The translations under genes were made by a program, and so were the position numbers. Of a DNA stretch of 64,000 bases, positions 36,001 through 48,000 are shown piece by piece. The DNA is from Temnothorax longispinosus (Eukaryota; Arthropoda; Insecta; Hymenoptera; Formicidae), in the NCBI RefSeq assembly GCF_030848805.1, contig NC_092364.1, positions 16,721,447 through 16,785,446 of the forward strand, read 5' to 3'. A model generated the notes under the pieces. That model had not been told where the DNA came from. It made no database searches and saw nothing but the letters and a program-made list of their open reading frames with translations. Position 1 is the first letter of the stretch, and each line of letters begins with the position of its first letter.

Positions 36001-37765
36001 CTCAAAGTCAAGTCTGGGTGTACGTTAACAGAGATCCCGGATATCAGACGCACGTGATAGCGCACGATATAATCGCGCGGTAATCGATTACGCTTTTCGT
36101 TCGCGTCCTTCCATTCAATTAATCTAATGTTGCTACGGGGTATTGTCGGTCTCGTAACATCGCTAACAAAACTAACATAATAATCGGAGAAACATTATTC
36201 ATTCGGAGAAGGCAGGAAAACACTCGCCACGGCGGTAAGCCTGGCACACGCTTCGACATGTCTACGCTAATCAATTTTCCCATCCGTCAGATCGTCATTT
36301 TATGGTAATGAGGCGAATCCAATCCCTCTTTTGCCGCAATCATCTCGGCCGGTCGATTTGAGTTAGCATAACCGAATGCGTTAGCCTATCGCACGTTCAC
36401 GACAGGAGCTAGTTCAATGATAGTTGATCTACATGCAAGATTTGATGGGCCGAAAGTGGATGAGGGAAAACCGCTTTCACTTGTTTTGCGCGACGCGATG
36501 CAGACAGAAGATAAAATTATTTCAAACAAGGCTATCGACCGCGTTGGAAAAACTTACGGAAAAGTCAGCATCCTGATGACAATAATGAGAGCCTGCGTCC
36601 GTGAGATTCTCCGCTTATAACTTTCTCATTGTCAGTCTCTTCATGTCGAGTCTTTGTAATTTACTATATAGTAGCTCTCGAGATCGTCGGTATACATATA
36701 TGTACGCGTTAGATATTATTTATTTATAGAAAATCATCGAGCACCGATGTGAATCGTATCCGACACTAAAAAAGTTTATCGTTGCAGTCATTGATTGATG
36801 ATCATTAGTCAATAATTGCAAAATTGTGTAACACTCTTTTATTGAAATCCATATGACGCAAAATCGCTAAAAATATCCTTTCCCCGCTGATAAAAGGCAT
36901 TCACCCGAAAAGGGAGAAGACATAAAGCACGGAGTAGAAAGGCGAAGCATGAGAAAAAGATAAATTGGTGAAATACGGCGGATCACGCACTCGTATCCAA
37001 GCGAAGGGGCTCATAATTTCCGCCGCCATAGCCCGCGACGCGGTCGAGAGTTCATGTTCCTTTTTGAAAGTACGGGCCATAACTCGACAGCACGATGTGG
37101 ACGTTACGCGTGAAGCATTAAGCCCGTATTACGCCGCCTGATTAACGTGCACTTTCACGCAACGTTTCTTATAACGTCGATCGAAGCAATTAATATCAAA
37201 CATTGACGGCGACGATCGATCAATCACCCGCGTGTAATTATGCAAGCCCGTTGAAGCGTGCGACCGTTAGAACGCCAGAAGCTATTCTCGTGGACAATGT
37301 GAAACAGCTTGCGCCGTGATCGTAAATATCGGTGAAGATCGTGACACTAGAGACGATTCTCCGAGTTCGACAGGGTCTTCGATCTTATCAATCGATTTCA
37401 CGAACCTGTGTAAAACGCCGTGCCCGGATTCACTTCGTGTGAAATGCGATCGGTGTCGATCGTGATTCAATCCCCCCGCGCGATTTTTGTGCACGTTTGA
37501 ATTTCACCGCCGTTACTTCTGTAGCGGGAGATCAAAAGACGCGCGCGTGCGCGCGAATCGGCGAAAAAGCAAAGGCTGGATAAAAGAACGACGTGCCGTA
37601 ATGCGCAATTTATTCTTACCGATTACGGTAGTAATTATCGTGAGTAATCGACAAGTAATACTTAACACAACGCAATCCCGGCGCAGGTGCGCTATCATGC
37701 GCTCTTGACTCGCACTTCTATTTGTTGGACTAAAGATTATCTATCTACATATTTCTCCACTCTTT

Positions 37766-37810
37766 TCTTCCTCCCTCTCTCTCTCTCTCTCTTTTCTCTC
37801 TTTCTCTCCT
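37766..37810. repeat. CT-rich (GA/TC) tract
   Basis: A pyrimidine-rich run including (CT)10 and several TTTCTCT variants. In insects GA/CT repeats can bind GAGA-type factors. No promoter is recognised next to it. Confidence 0.85.
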
Positions 37811-40800
37811 GCCCCCTTCTCGAGATCCCGTAGATATTTCAGGGGACCGACGGGATTGTATATCTCCCGCGCTCGAAAGAGGAAAAAGGAACACGGACGC
37901 GTTCGCTCATTCGATCGATCGATACCAAGATAATCCATTGTATTTCTCTAATTCGTTTCTCGAATCACGCCGCCGGTAATCGCGATCTCGCCGGCTCGAA
38001 TGGCGAGATCGTTGACCCTGCACCGTGGATGTGGAATCAATAACTTCCAGAGGACTTGATTCGGTGCGATCGCAAGCGAGGCCGGCGCGGCGCGGCGCGG
38101 CGTTTTCTGCAGGCGCGCATCATGTAGGCTTTCGTCAGGCGCAAATTGCGCAACTACTATGCTAATGGAGCGGAATTACACTGTAATTATATCGAACGAA
38201 AGGGGGCACCGGGGAGCGCTTGATTCGACACGCCGATTCCTCGGTGTCTGTTTTCGTTACGACATAGGGATAGGTTGCAGCGGTTCTTTTGGTCTCCGTT
38301 ACAGTTATATGGAGAGCAGCTCATAGAGGAGACATTGATCTACGCCTTCCGCCCACTGTATGTTAAAAGCGGGGTGAAATACGCGCTCGTGCCCGTGCAG
38401 ATGCGAAGCGCATTATCGTAAAGTGGAAAAGAACGTTATTTAAATACTGGCGCATTGCGCGGTCTTGGTGCACTCCTTGCCTTATCGTTCGCGTTCCATT
38501 CCACGTGAGTCACCTTTGCATCCGTCGTTTTCTTTATGCGGCTTCACGCGTTAACTCTTTCGGTGCGCAGGCGTTACGTAGTTACGCTCATTGCATGCGA
38601 ATTTTATGCGTTTCCATAAATATACGCGAATGATAACTTAACGTGCAGGAATGTAGTAGTACATATTTGTGTAATATAGAGAGAGAAGGATACAAGAAAG
38701 GTGATGTAATATCAAACAGCGCGAATAGTTCATGTTAATTATCTTTTATTTAATTTTGCATGAGTAAATAGTGCATATTATCACTCATCAGAACTTAGAA
38801 TTATTCTTACCAAATGAGAACTTCTTCTCGTTCAAACAAGGTGGTAAAACGTAAAACGTGTTGTGTGTGAGATATATAGCCACGAGACTGCGCGATAAGT
38901 TTGCGCGGTTAAAGGAATCTTTTGTGTAACTAAAGAATTAAGTAATCCGGCTTTCGCAATGACTACCGCGAGCGGCGACGCATCCGGAAGAGAGGTCGTG
39001 GGCCGCGCTGCAGTTCGGTCGAAAACGAGCGGCTTGTCGCTCGCGGGATAAGCCGCTCGCGGAAACGTGGAAAGGCTCTCAAGCGAGAAGAATCTCGGGC
39101 CCGTACGTTCCTCCCACGGTTGCATCGCGCTCGCCTTATCTGCCCCCTGCGCGCGCTCGCGAATACGCCGGAAAGAATCGGCGCAACACGCTACAAGGGA
39201 CTCGCGCGCCGCTACGCAGCGTACGTAACGCTCGCGCGTTGCAAATGCGTAGTACCGCATGCGATTTCCTGGAGTAACGGCCCCTGGAGCCGAGGAGTAT
39301 TCGTATTCGCACAACCACGCGCGAGTTCTTCCTGCTCTTGTGCCGATAAACACGAAAAGAATCGAACGATTATCGAGGCGGCGAATCGGTTCCGTGCGCG
39401 GCGGCGCGCAGGATTCTGGCGAGCACAGGCGAAATATTGAAACGGGTAAATGCACGGGAAGAGAAGTCATCGCACGCACACGCGTGCACGTACACATCGG
39501 AATTCTAGGCACAACTTCATGCTTTTGTGCAACTACCGTAAAAAGATTGAGCGTTGTTAGACAATATCTCCATCATCATTTGCTCGCTGCATCAATGTAA
39601 TTGCTGACTTCCAACATTTGTTTAAAACTGACATTGAACTAATAATTAAGCATCGCTTTAATTATTATGTGCTTTATCTTTTTTCAGTTTTTCTTCTATG
39701 ATTTGGTAACATAATGAAGCTTAATTTCACGCGGAATGAAAAGGAAAGAAATTGAATTTGCTTCTACTTACTGAGACTCTGTAACTCGGTAAACCTAAAA
39801 AAACATCTATATATCCATATTTATGAACATATACACGTATATTCTCTTATCCAAAATAATACGCATGTAATGTTACAGTAGAGAATTTTTTGATAAATCG
39901 TGTGAAGAGACAGAACACTTATTAACGAGCGGGCAAATCGATTTGCCTCTTCTTGAGGAGGAACGTGCATAATACCTGTTCTTGGTCGTCAGTTATCTGC
40001 ATCGGGCGGTAAATCGTGGTAGGAATAATATCATTATGCCCCAGGCATGCGTCGAGCGTATAAGCCGAGTTACGCCATTGGCAACGCTCCCGGCATATAA
40101 TCGAGAAACGAGGGGAATTGATTAATTAACGCGGAAAGAAGTCTTCCTGGGAGCACGGCGAGCTCGACCTTGTCGGCATCCGCTTTCCGGCTAGGCGGTT
40201 AATAGCTTATACCTTAAAGTATCGCCACGAGGGTGCTCGGCGGTTTGCCGTTTGCGATGCATACGAATCGAGAAGAAACGCTCAGCCGCTCCGTCGACAG
40301 GCTTTTGCGTCGACGGTATTGCGGGTGCGCGCTAACATTTCGGTCGGACTTATTAATCGACACGCAACAACGCAGCGTGCGCCCGAGAAATCGATCGGCT
40401 CCACCGCCGTGGGACTTCCGGACGACTTGAGAAAACGCGGAGTCACGCAACCATACACGTGTCTAGAGTAAGGTCGCTATTACGCTGCGTCGCGTCGCCC
40501 CGCTGTGCGTCGCGGCTTAAATTACGCTGCGTCCGGTACGAAGAGGAGACACACGCGCGCGCGGGAAGGGAGGGGTACGCAGACGCAAGGTGAATTTATT
40601 AATTGGAAGGACGGCCTCGCCTCTCCGCCCTCGGGGATCTTCACTTCCTTATCGGGAGAAAGAGAAGGAGACAGAAAGAGAAAAAGAAAGAAAGAGGGAG
40701 TTATCGAGGATGACGTATCGACCGATCGGTATCGCCCCGCTGCGTAACTATGGCTGGGAGTTATCGAACTACTTGCGTGCTCCATCGCGTCAAGTCGAAC

Positions 40801-41665
40801 GGCTTGGGAAAAAAAGAGGCACGGAAGGGTACCTCCTACGGAGATCGGGCGCGCTTCTATATGGCGAACGGGGGCAATCAAAGAAAGCCGATTCACCCTG
40901 GTGTAAGGAGAGTCGCCGCGGGCACGCTCTATCCGGAGGAGTGAATTACGCGATACGTCGGCGATCGCGACGAATCATTTATAAAGTATCTCGCGGGAGA
41001 CGATCGGCGCGGGAGAGCCTTATCGCGCCGAGCATCGATTGCCGATGCTCTTTTACCGCGACATGCTGCTAATGCTGCTCGCCTCGACGCGACGGAATTT
41101 TCTTTATACTTGGTATTTAACGGTGCATTACGGTTTCCAGCAGACGCAATTAGCTAATTGCGTAAACAAGCGGTATGTAATTAGACGTAGAACTAGTGTG
41201 ACCTCAACTTCGCCGGTTACTCGTGTTACCATAAGCGAATATCGTGAAAGTTATACCTTTACAAGAGATCTGATCGTCTCCTTTGTCTTTCTTCTGGCTT
41301 TTTAAGTGTGTTTGAACGGTTTTTGTGTATCCTATAAGTTTATGTAAAATAAGTATGTTTTCCAAATTTTTGCATAGAACAGAGTTATTGTCATTAGGAT
41401 ACAAATTTTGTACTGTCATCTTGCACTGTAAAAGCTAGCATAAATATAAGTTTTGAATTCTACATTTTGAGAAGAAGAGTTGAGATTATCTCTCTTTTTC
41501 ATTGCTACTGTAGATGTAATATTGAATTATTTGCGCATTTCATTTTCCTCAGAGAATATCTCTTTTTTAAAACGAGTTCTATATTGCAATGTCTCAAGGA
41601 CATAGAAATATTTTTCGCGCAAACAATTTAGCGAGTATCTCACGAGCTGCGCGGTAATGAGCATC

Positions 41666-41714
41666 TCGCAACAAACCTCTCGAGTTCGTGGCTATTCGCA
41701 ACGAACCTCTCGAG
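41666..41714. repeat. Direct repeat, 19 bp at 30-bp period
   Basis: tcgcaacaaacctctcgag at 41666-41684 and tcgcaacgaacctctcgag at 41696-41714 differ at one base. Probably a local duplication. Confidence 0.75.
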
Positions 41715-44585
41715 ATCCCGAAGTTAGTTTACTTGCCCGAGAGGATCGAGCGAACGAGTCGGTGCAGCGTGGGGCCCAGGGGGCCACGTGAGGCCCCGCG
41801 GATCGGGGTCCGATGGGTAGTAGAAGGGACCTCGCACGACCGGAGAGAGAACCGGTCCTTCTTCGGCCCTCGTTCGACTTGACCGCCATTGGCGTAGATA
41901 CCCCAAGTGTGGGTGCTATAAACTGAAAACATTTGAGATCGCATTGTCTCTTTCAGCGACCAACTTTTCGTAACTCAGGGTTATGCTTGATGTTAATGTA
42001 TTAAATAATAATAATAAATTGTTTAACGCGCGGCTTTCTGTCATCACTGCAATGCCATTGGCGTGGATAACAAAATAAACAGCCCTAGAGTCATACTGGC
42101 CCGTATTCTGCAAGTTGCAGATTCGTGATCTTGATTCGTGATCTATAATCTAGGTGTATTAATTTGAGCGTCTCATTATAATTATCATCGAGTGGCTTAT
42201 TCAATTTTGCTCTCATTGACAAGAAACAAAAAAGATAATGTAAGATATATTTGTCATTCGATATCCATAGTATCGCGAGTCCACGTTCATACAGAGGTAA
42301 AGCAATCCATCTTTACCTGATTGCAATCTGGAACCGGGCTGCAATCGGAATACGCCTAATGCATGCATAATCGTGCGCAACAAGTGCAGGTTCGTACGCG
42401 GAATCGAGACACTTTTTTCGCCGGTGGCCTTCCTTCCTGTCTCTCCCTCTCCGTCCGGGTCATTAACCTCGGGCGGTTTTACAGGATATTCCTTATATAC
42501 GCGACGCAAAAAGGAAAGAAAAAAGCGCGGTCCTCATCCTTCTCGCTGTAAATGTCATTACGTTCGTGCATAGCGAACGCGCAATCAATTACGACACGCG
42601 GCGCATTTCTTTCGTTTCGGGCTATCAGCCTCTATAAAGCACGAGCCGTCCGCGATTCGAGCGGTTTACAATCGCAGAAATGCGCCGTGGAAAAAAGGTC
42701 GCGAAACGAGCACTCGCACAAATGACGATCCACCCGATTGCATGCGTCTCGGGCGTCCGGTACAATGTCGCGAATAAATAAGGCGGTCGCATTTGCATCA
42801 GCGCGAAAACAGCGAAACACGGCGCGGCGACATCGCGCGGCGCGGCGCAGCGCCTCAGCGCTGCAACACCGTGCCGGTCTCGCGTGTTAACTCGAGTTAT
42901 CGCGAGTCCGCAATCGAAGCCGGGGGACCAAGAGTTCAAACGGGTGACCACGGTAATTGAACCCGCCTACACACGCCACAGAGAAGAGATCGCGTCCAAA
43001 GTGTTTCTTGAATAAGATGAACGTTCGCGGACCTAAGTGCCGTTAGGCTGCCACCCCGTCGTCGTTGTCAACGGCTGTCACGCGGCGAACGTGGCGAACT
43101 GTTCTCGCGCTTATATGTATACACATGTGTATAGCGTACGCACGTGAATACGCGCCGATCGGCAAGTGAATGCTCGCGCAAGAGTCGCTCGTCGCTCGGC
43201 TCCATGTACACCCACCTGCGCGTCGCGGAGGTGAATCGCTGCTCGCCCCGCTCGTATATAATTCACACGGGGTGGGGGTCGGATACTGTTAACCGTCTGC
43301 GTCTGCTGTCAGCCGTTCTCGGGGAAGATATGAGAAAGGCGCGAGGATATGTTCTCTTTTCGTGTTTTTTTAACGCCTAGTTTTCAGGTCATATGCCCGA
43401 GACGACCCTAAATTAACGAAGAGTAATCCTTTGCGGAAAAATTTTAGGATAGAAATTATATCGTCAGCAAGGTTTCCTGTTGTCTGTGGATGACATTGTG
43501 ATGTGTATAGGGATAGTAGGTCATCCATGTACGATAATCCGCGCCTTTACCGAGTATGCACGTCCCCTAGAGCTGTTACGGAGCTCTTAACTCGCTGTCT
43601 CCTCATGGCACGTTCGAATATCTTCGTATAACTGACGTGTGTATGGTACTCAGTGATACGCGTCGCTTTTCGTTCCACCTATCACGTGCTACTGTTACAG
43701 TAAGAGAGATAAACAGCATCGCTTTTCGCGCCTGTTTATGCATGTAGGAAAATTGAAATGCGCGAAGAAAGTGCGTGTTCCGGAATGCGAAGACGTCGCT
43801 GTGCTCTGTTGAATACGTTTAAAGAAATGTCCGTGAGACAAGCCAAGGGTCATGGCGATCCTTTGTCCATTCGCGAATAAGAAAGGGGGCGGCCTTTGTC
43901 TCCACGTCGGCGCGAAGGGCAAGAAACTTATACCCACGATACTATACGCCGTGAAGCGTTAACGGGCTACTTAGCTGCGAGCAATTAATAACTCGAGAGA
44001 GAACGATAATAAATATCACTTACGCCCGTGACAAATTAACGTGCATCCCGAGTCGCTCGAACTCCCGTGGTGTGTTCGGCGGATTTAAACGGCCAATTAC
44101 TAATTACAGATATCCAGTGATCCGAGTAACGGTAACGCGGGACTCGGCATTGCCCGCTGTATGTTGTAATTTAATTATCGGCGATTAAATCGCTTAACGC
44201 GCTGATTTATACAACTCGATAGAATCATGCTCGACGAAATGAGACGCCGCGAATCGTTTACATCGCGATGCCTTCCTCGCGCATCCGGCACTTTCTCCGC
44301 GGGCGTAACGCACCGGGCGCGACGCGCTTAAATCTTCTCGGCCGCGGCGCTAATTATCGTTATCCGCGCGAGCACGGAACGAGAAACATGAATCTTACAA
44401 AGAACGATCTCGTCATAGATGGCCATCGATGATGAGAGCAACGACGATGGCTAAGACGATGTAAGATAAACGATGTGATATCGTCATAGAATTATTTCTC
44501 CATATGGTGCATGACACGATACGCACTCTGCGCTGCCAATCAAGGTGTCAACGCTATCTGGCCACCACTTCAAAGAGTATCGTTC

Positions 44586-44626
44586 TCCGCCTTTCTGTCT
44601 CTCTGTCTCTCTCTCTTTCTCTCTCT
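44586..44626. repeat. CT-rich simple repeat
   Basis: Run of tctctctgtctctctctctt type on the plus strand. It opens low-complexity Leu/Ser and Glu/Arg frames on the two strands, which I do not regard as genes. Confidence 0.85.
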
Positions 44627-44974
44627 GAGCGAGCCAAGCAGCCGTTGTAAAGAGCGGCATACCGTGATTCGCGAACGACCACCACGCGCCCCGAGGTTTG
44701 AACGTTAATTGAATAATTTGCATCCCACCTGTCTGCTTCCGGGAGGAACGCAGGTGTGACGACAGGAGGTCAGAGAGAGTCCCGCTCTTTATGCTCCAAG
44801 GGAAACTCTAATCTTTCGACTTAAAGCGAAGAAACATAAACAACGTCGAGCCGTATCTCGGAAAGACAAAGCGGATTAAGGTGACTGCTTTAAGCAGGGA
44901 CCGGAGAGAAAGAGCAAATTACATGTTTTGCTATGCAAAACGCTGAAATTCCGTGCACGATCTTGATTGCTAAA

Positions 44975-45030
44975 ACGGGGCAGCAGTTTACGTATACGTA
45001 TACGTATATGTACGTAAACTGCTGCTCCGT
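44975..45030. repeat. Near-perfect 56-bp palindrome
   Basis: ACGGGGCAGCAGTTTACGTA at 44975-44994 is mirrored by its near-exact reverse complement at 45011-45030 (tacgtaaactgctgctccgt), with one G-T position. The centre is alternating tacgtatacgtatatg, itself largely self-complementary. Origin unknown: a cruciform-forming site, a small foldback element, or a hairpin RNA. Confidence 0.75.
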
Positions 45031-48000
45031 GTTTCTTATCGGTCTTATCAGTCGCGAATAATCACGGATTCCGATCGCCCCCGGATCATAGTGATCGCGT
45101 TTGTAGAAGAGTTTTGGCCATTCCTATGAATAAAATAATCGTAAATCAGTTTATGGGAAGTATCAAAAATGAAATTTGCGCGAGCTCGACCCAGGACGTG
45201 CGCTCGTTGTTCAGGAATTTCACCTAGGCAGAAATATTGTCCCGCAAGTATCGAGAGAGACCGGTTATTGCTCAGCATTCCGGACCGTCGGCCAGATGTC
45301 ATCGGTTAAGGCAGTCTTATGGAAAAAGGCAATCGAAGTACGTCGACTTTAATAGGATTGTATCGATTTCAGCTGCCAAATACCTTGCTGGCGTACTATC
45401 TGCCTATCGGATCTTTCAAACGTTTACGATATCTTCGAACAAATGATCGCGTGATGTTATAAACTAGAAGAGAACACTAGAAAAGAGAAGTAGGAATACT
45501 CGGTAAGAAAATATCTCAAAGACAAAAATATGAATTAATGAAATATAAGATTGGAAATGAAATAGAAATAATGAGAAGAATATAAAGACATATTGGAAAT
45601 AATACAAATTATATTAATTATTGGATAGACTTTTATATTTATAAATTTTATTAGTGCTTTGTAATAAAAAAAATTTCAATTTCGAAGATTGAATTTATTT
45701 ATAAAAAGATTTTGACATCTAACACACGTAGAGTTATTCGCGTCAAATATTTAAAAAGTTTCGTATTTGGAATTCGCGATTCATCAATTAAAGATTTAAA
45801 AGATGATTTGTGGGTTCAAAAAGTTGTTGTCGCCGTGCAAGGTCAGGAATGTGATTGTCCGTATGTATATCTCTTTCTCGATTTAGCTTGTAGCCTTCCG
45901 GGCCTTGTACGGCCAGAACCATCAGAAGAAACAATCCATCAAAGGGTGACGACGACGACGACGTTCAGACCGTATGAGGCGGCGACACTTCTCTCGTCGT
46001 CTCAACAAGACGACACGTGCTGCTCCAGAAATCCAATCCAATCATTACTATTCTCAGCATGCGTTGTAGAAATGACACTTTCAATTTAAGTTCAATGGTA
46101 ATATAATGTAATAATAATGATGGATTACTCGGCTATACAACTCGCATTTCCCTCTCAATGGCGATAGATGGTCAAATAATTATTATTATAAGATACATAT
46201 AGATTTTGTCGTTAAGATTTTATCTTTCATAAATAAATTTAAGATGAAAATAATGATACGTTAAACTGATTAAACGATATCATATATAAGCAAGTGTAGC
46301 AGTCACATGCTCCAGTTTTCAATTATCAGTTACGTGGAATTGGTCCGACTGGTCTTTCACATAGGAATGCGAGCGAATACTTCCACTCTCGTCCGACATC
46401 TAGTTCATCGATTGTATTAGCTGGACGCATAGGCGATCGGCGAGCTTCGTTAACCGCTACCCGTTTCCGTCTGTCACGAAAACGAAAAAGACTCGGGGAG
46501 AAATCGCCGCGATCTTTCATTCCTCAGAGACAAAACGCGCCGGACGCGTAGAAGAAAGGAATCCATGAGTGATTCGGTTCCTATCGTGGATATAAGAGGA
46601 ACAAACAGACCAACGGAATACCTGGACTGCACACCTGCACGACGCAGGCTTGGCATAATCGATGCGCGAGAAGCCAGGCCGGTTTAGTAGCCACCGGTAC
46701 AGCGCCGGTCCGATTAATCGAGCGTTTCCATCGTCCTTCCTGCGACAATGAACTTGTACTTTTACCGGACACGATCGAGAGCGTACGTGTATGTTTGCGT
46801 ATAATCGTTACGGCTAATTCACGCGTATATGAGAGGATGGCAAATAGGAAGGCGCGAGGTTGCGTAAAAAGTGCCGTAGCTTATTTGTTGCCGGCGTAAA
46901 AACTTGATCACGATGGATCAAGATGATCGAAGTTTAAACCATGTTCCGTCATAATTTATTTTCGAACGATCATCCCGATCGGTCAGTCGATAAGCTCGAA
47001 ATAATTTGTTTGAGGGAACATCCGGTGGAAATTCGCAATTAGGAGATTACTGCCGTGGGTAGGGATGAAGAGGGAGGTTTAGCAGGTCCTCAGCGATGCT
47101 AAAATAACGATTAGCGCTAAAAAGAAGCGCTATCGAGCCGCGCGTCCGGGAGCTTTCCATTAAAATCGCCGCAAAGAGTCCCTCGCCGTAATTTCACGTC
47201 GTTTCTTGCAGCTATCGTCGGATCTACCCGAGTAGGGTGTACGCCACTACTTTAAGGTCCGCGGCGTAAAGGCGGGTTTTGCGCTCCTTTACGACGGTAT
47301 ACGCCATACACTAATAACTCACGGTCGAACTATCAGATACGTATACACACTCGCAGTGCTTTTCTCTCTTTGTTCCCCCCATTCGTTCCCCCCTTTCCCT
47401 ATCTTCCCGGGGAAGTTGCCGGGCTCATTGTTGCTCGCTCGACGATTCGCTCGCGCGAGAATGAACGGCGATTTATCGCAGCGATGGGAGCGAGCCTGCA
47501 GCCCGCAGGACCTTCTCTTTCTCGCGGCAGGACGCCGACCTAAAGGAGAAAATGGGAGAAAAGAGTAGAGGGGGATGCTTTAGCACGAAGATAAATACTT
47601 ATTCCTGCGACTTTATCACCGACGGATACGTTATACGATCGATGGCCGTGCGCGTGCACTGCGTGCAGTGCGTATGTTCCGTGACCGCGTAACGTGCACG
47701 ATAGCACGAGCATAACTCGCGCGTTATATCGGCGGAGAGAGGAGGAGCAGGCCGTGCAGGAGGAGGGCATCATGGTGACCCAGCAGAAATATTTGGCAAA
47801 AGAGCTTGACCCGAGGCGAGATCCATCCAATAAGTCCTCGTCGCAAGATGAATTGGGGTTTGATTGCGTGTAAAGTCACTTTAAACGAAGCGCACGGAAT
47901 TTTAGCGCGACCGGACACGAACGGCCGTTTATGTTACTAACGAAGCGGGTCATTGGCACGGTGCATGTGCCAGTTAATGCTCCGGGTGTTATTGCGTTTT

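Larger units (their letters stand above)
33009..44974. other. No gene recognised; CpG-rich blocks
   Basis: CpG-rich blocks at about 34560-35570, 37000-38620, 38940-39520, 40050-41140 and 42360-43390 give long frames on both strands (the longest is 226 codons, minus 38832-39512), none with a recognisable domain. A good plus-strand acceptor (ttttatttttctgttag, AG at 34254-34255) is followed by 23 open codons and a stop, and then by a separate ATG frame at 34356. AT-rich DNA at 39600-39900 and 41300-41640 is unremarkable. Confidence 0.45.

Noticed and set aside
38832..39512. 226-codon minus-strand open frame
   Set aside because: It lies in a CpG-rich block with overlapping plus-strand frames, has no domain or repeat structure, and has an Arg/Ser/Ala composition expected of antisense CpG-rich DNA.
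45712..46089. 125-codon plus-strand frame
   Set aside because: It begins at TTG, not ATG, contains a (ACG)n-type Thr run and matches no family. A better-supported alternative is the short terminal-exon candidate in another frame.
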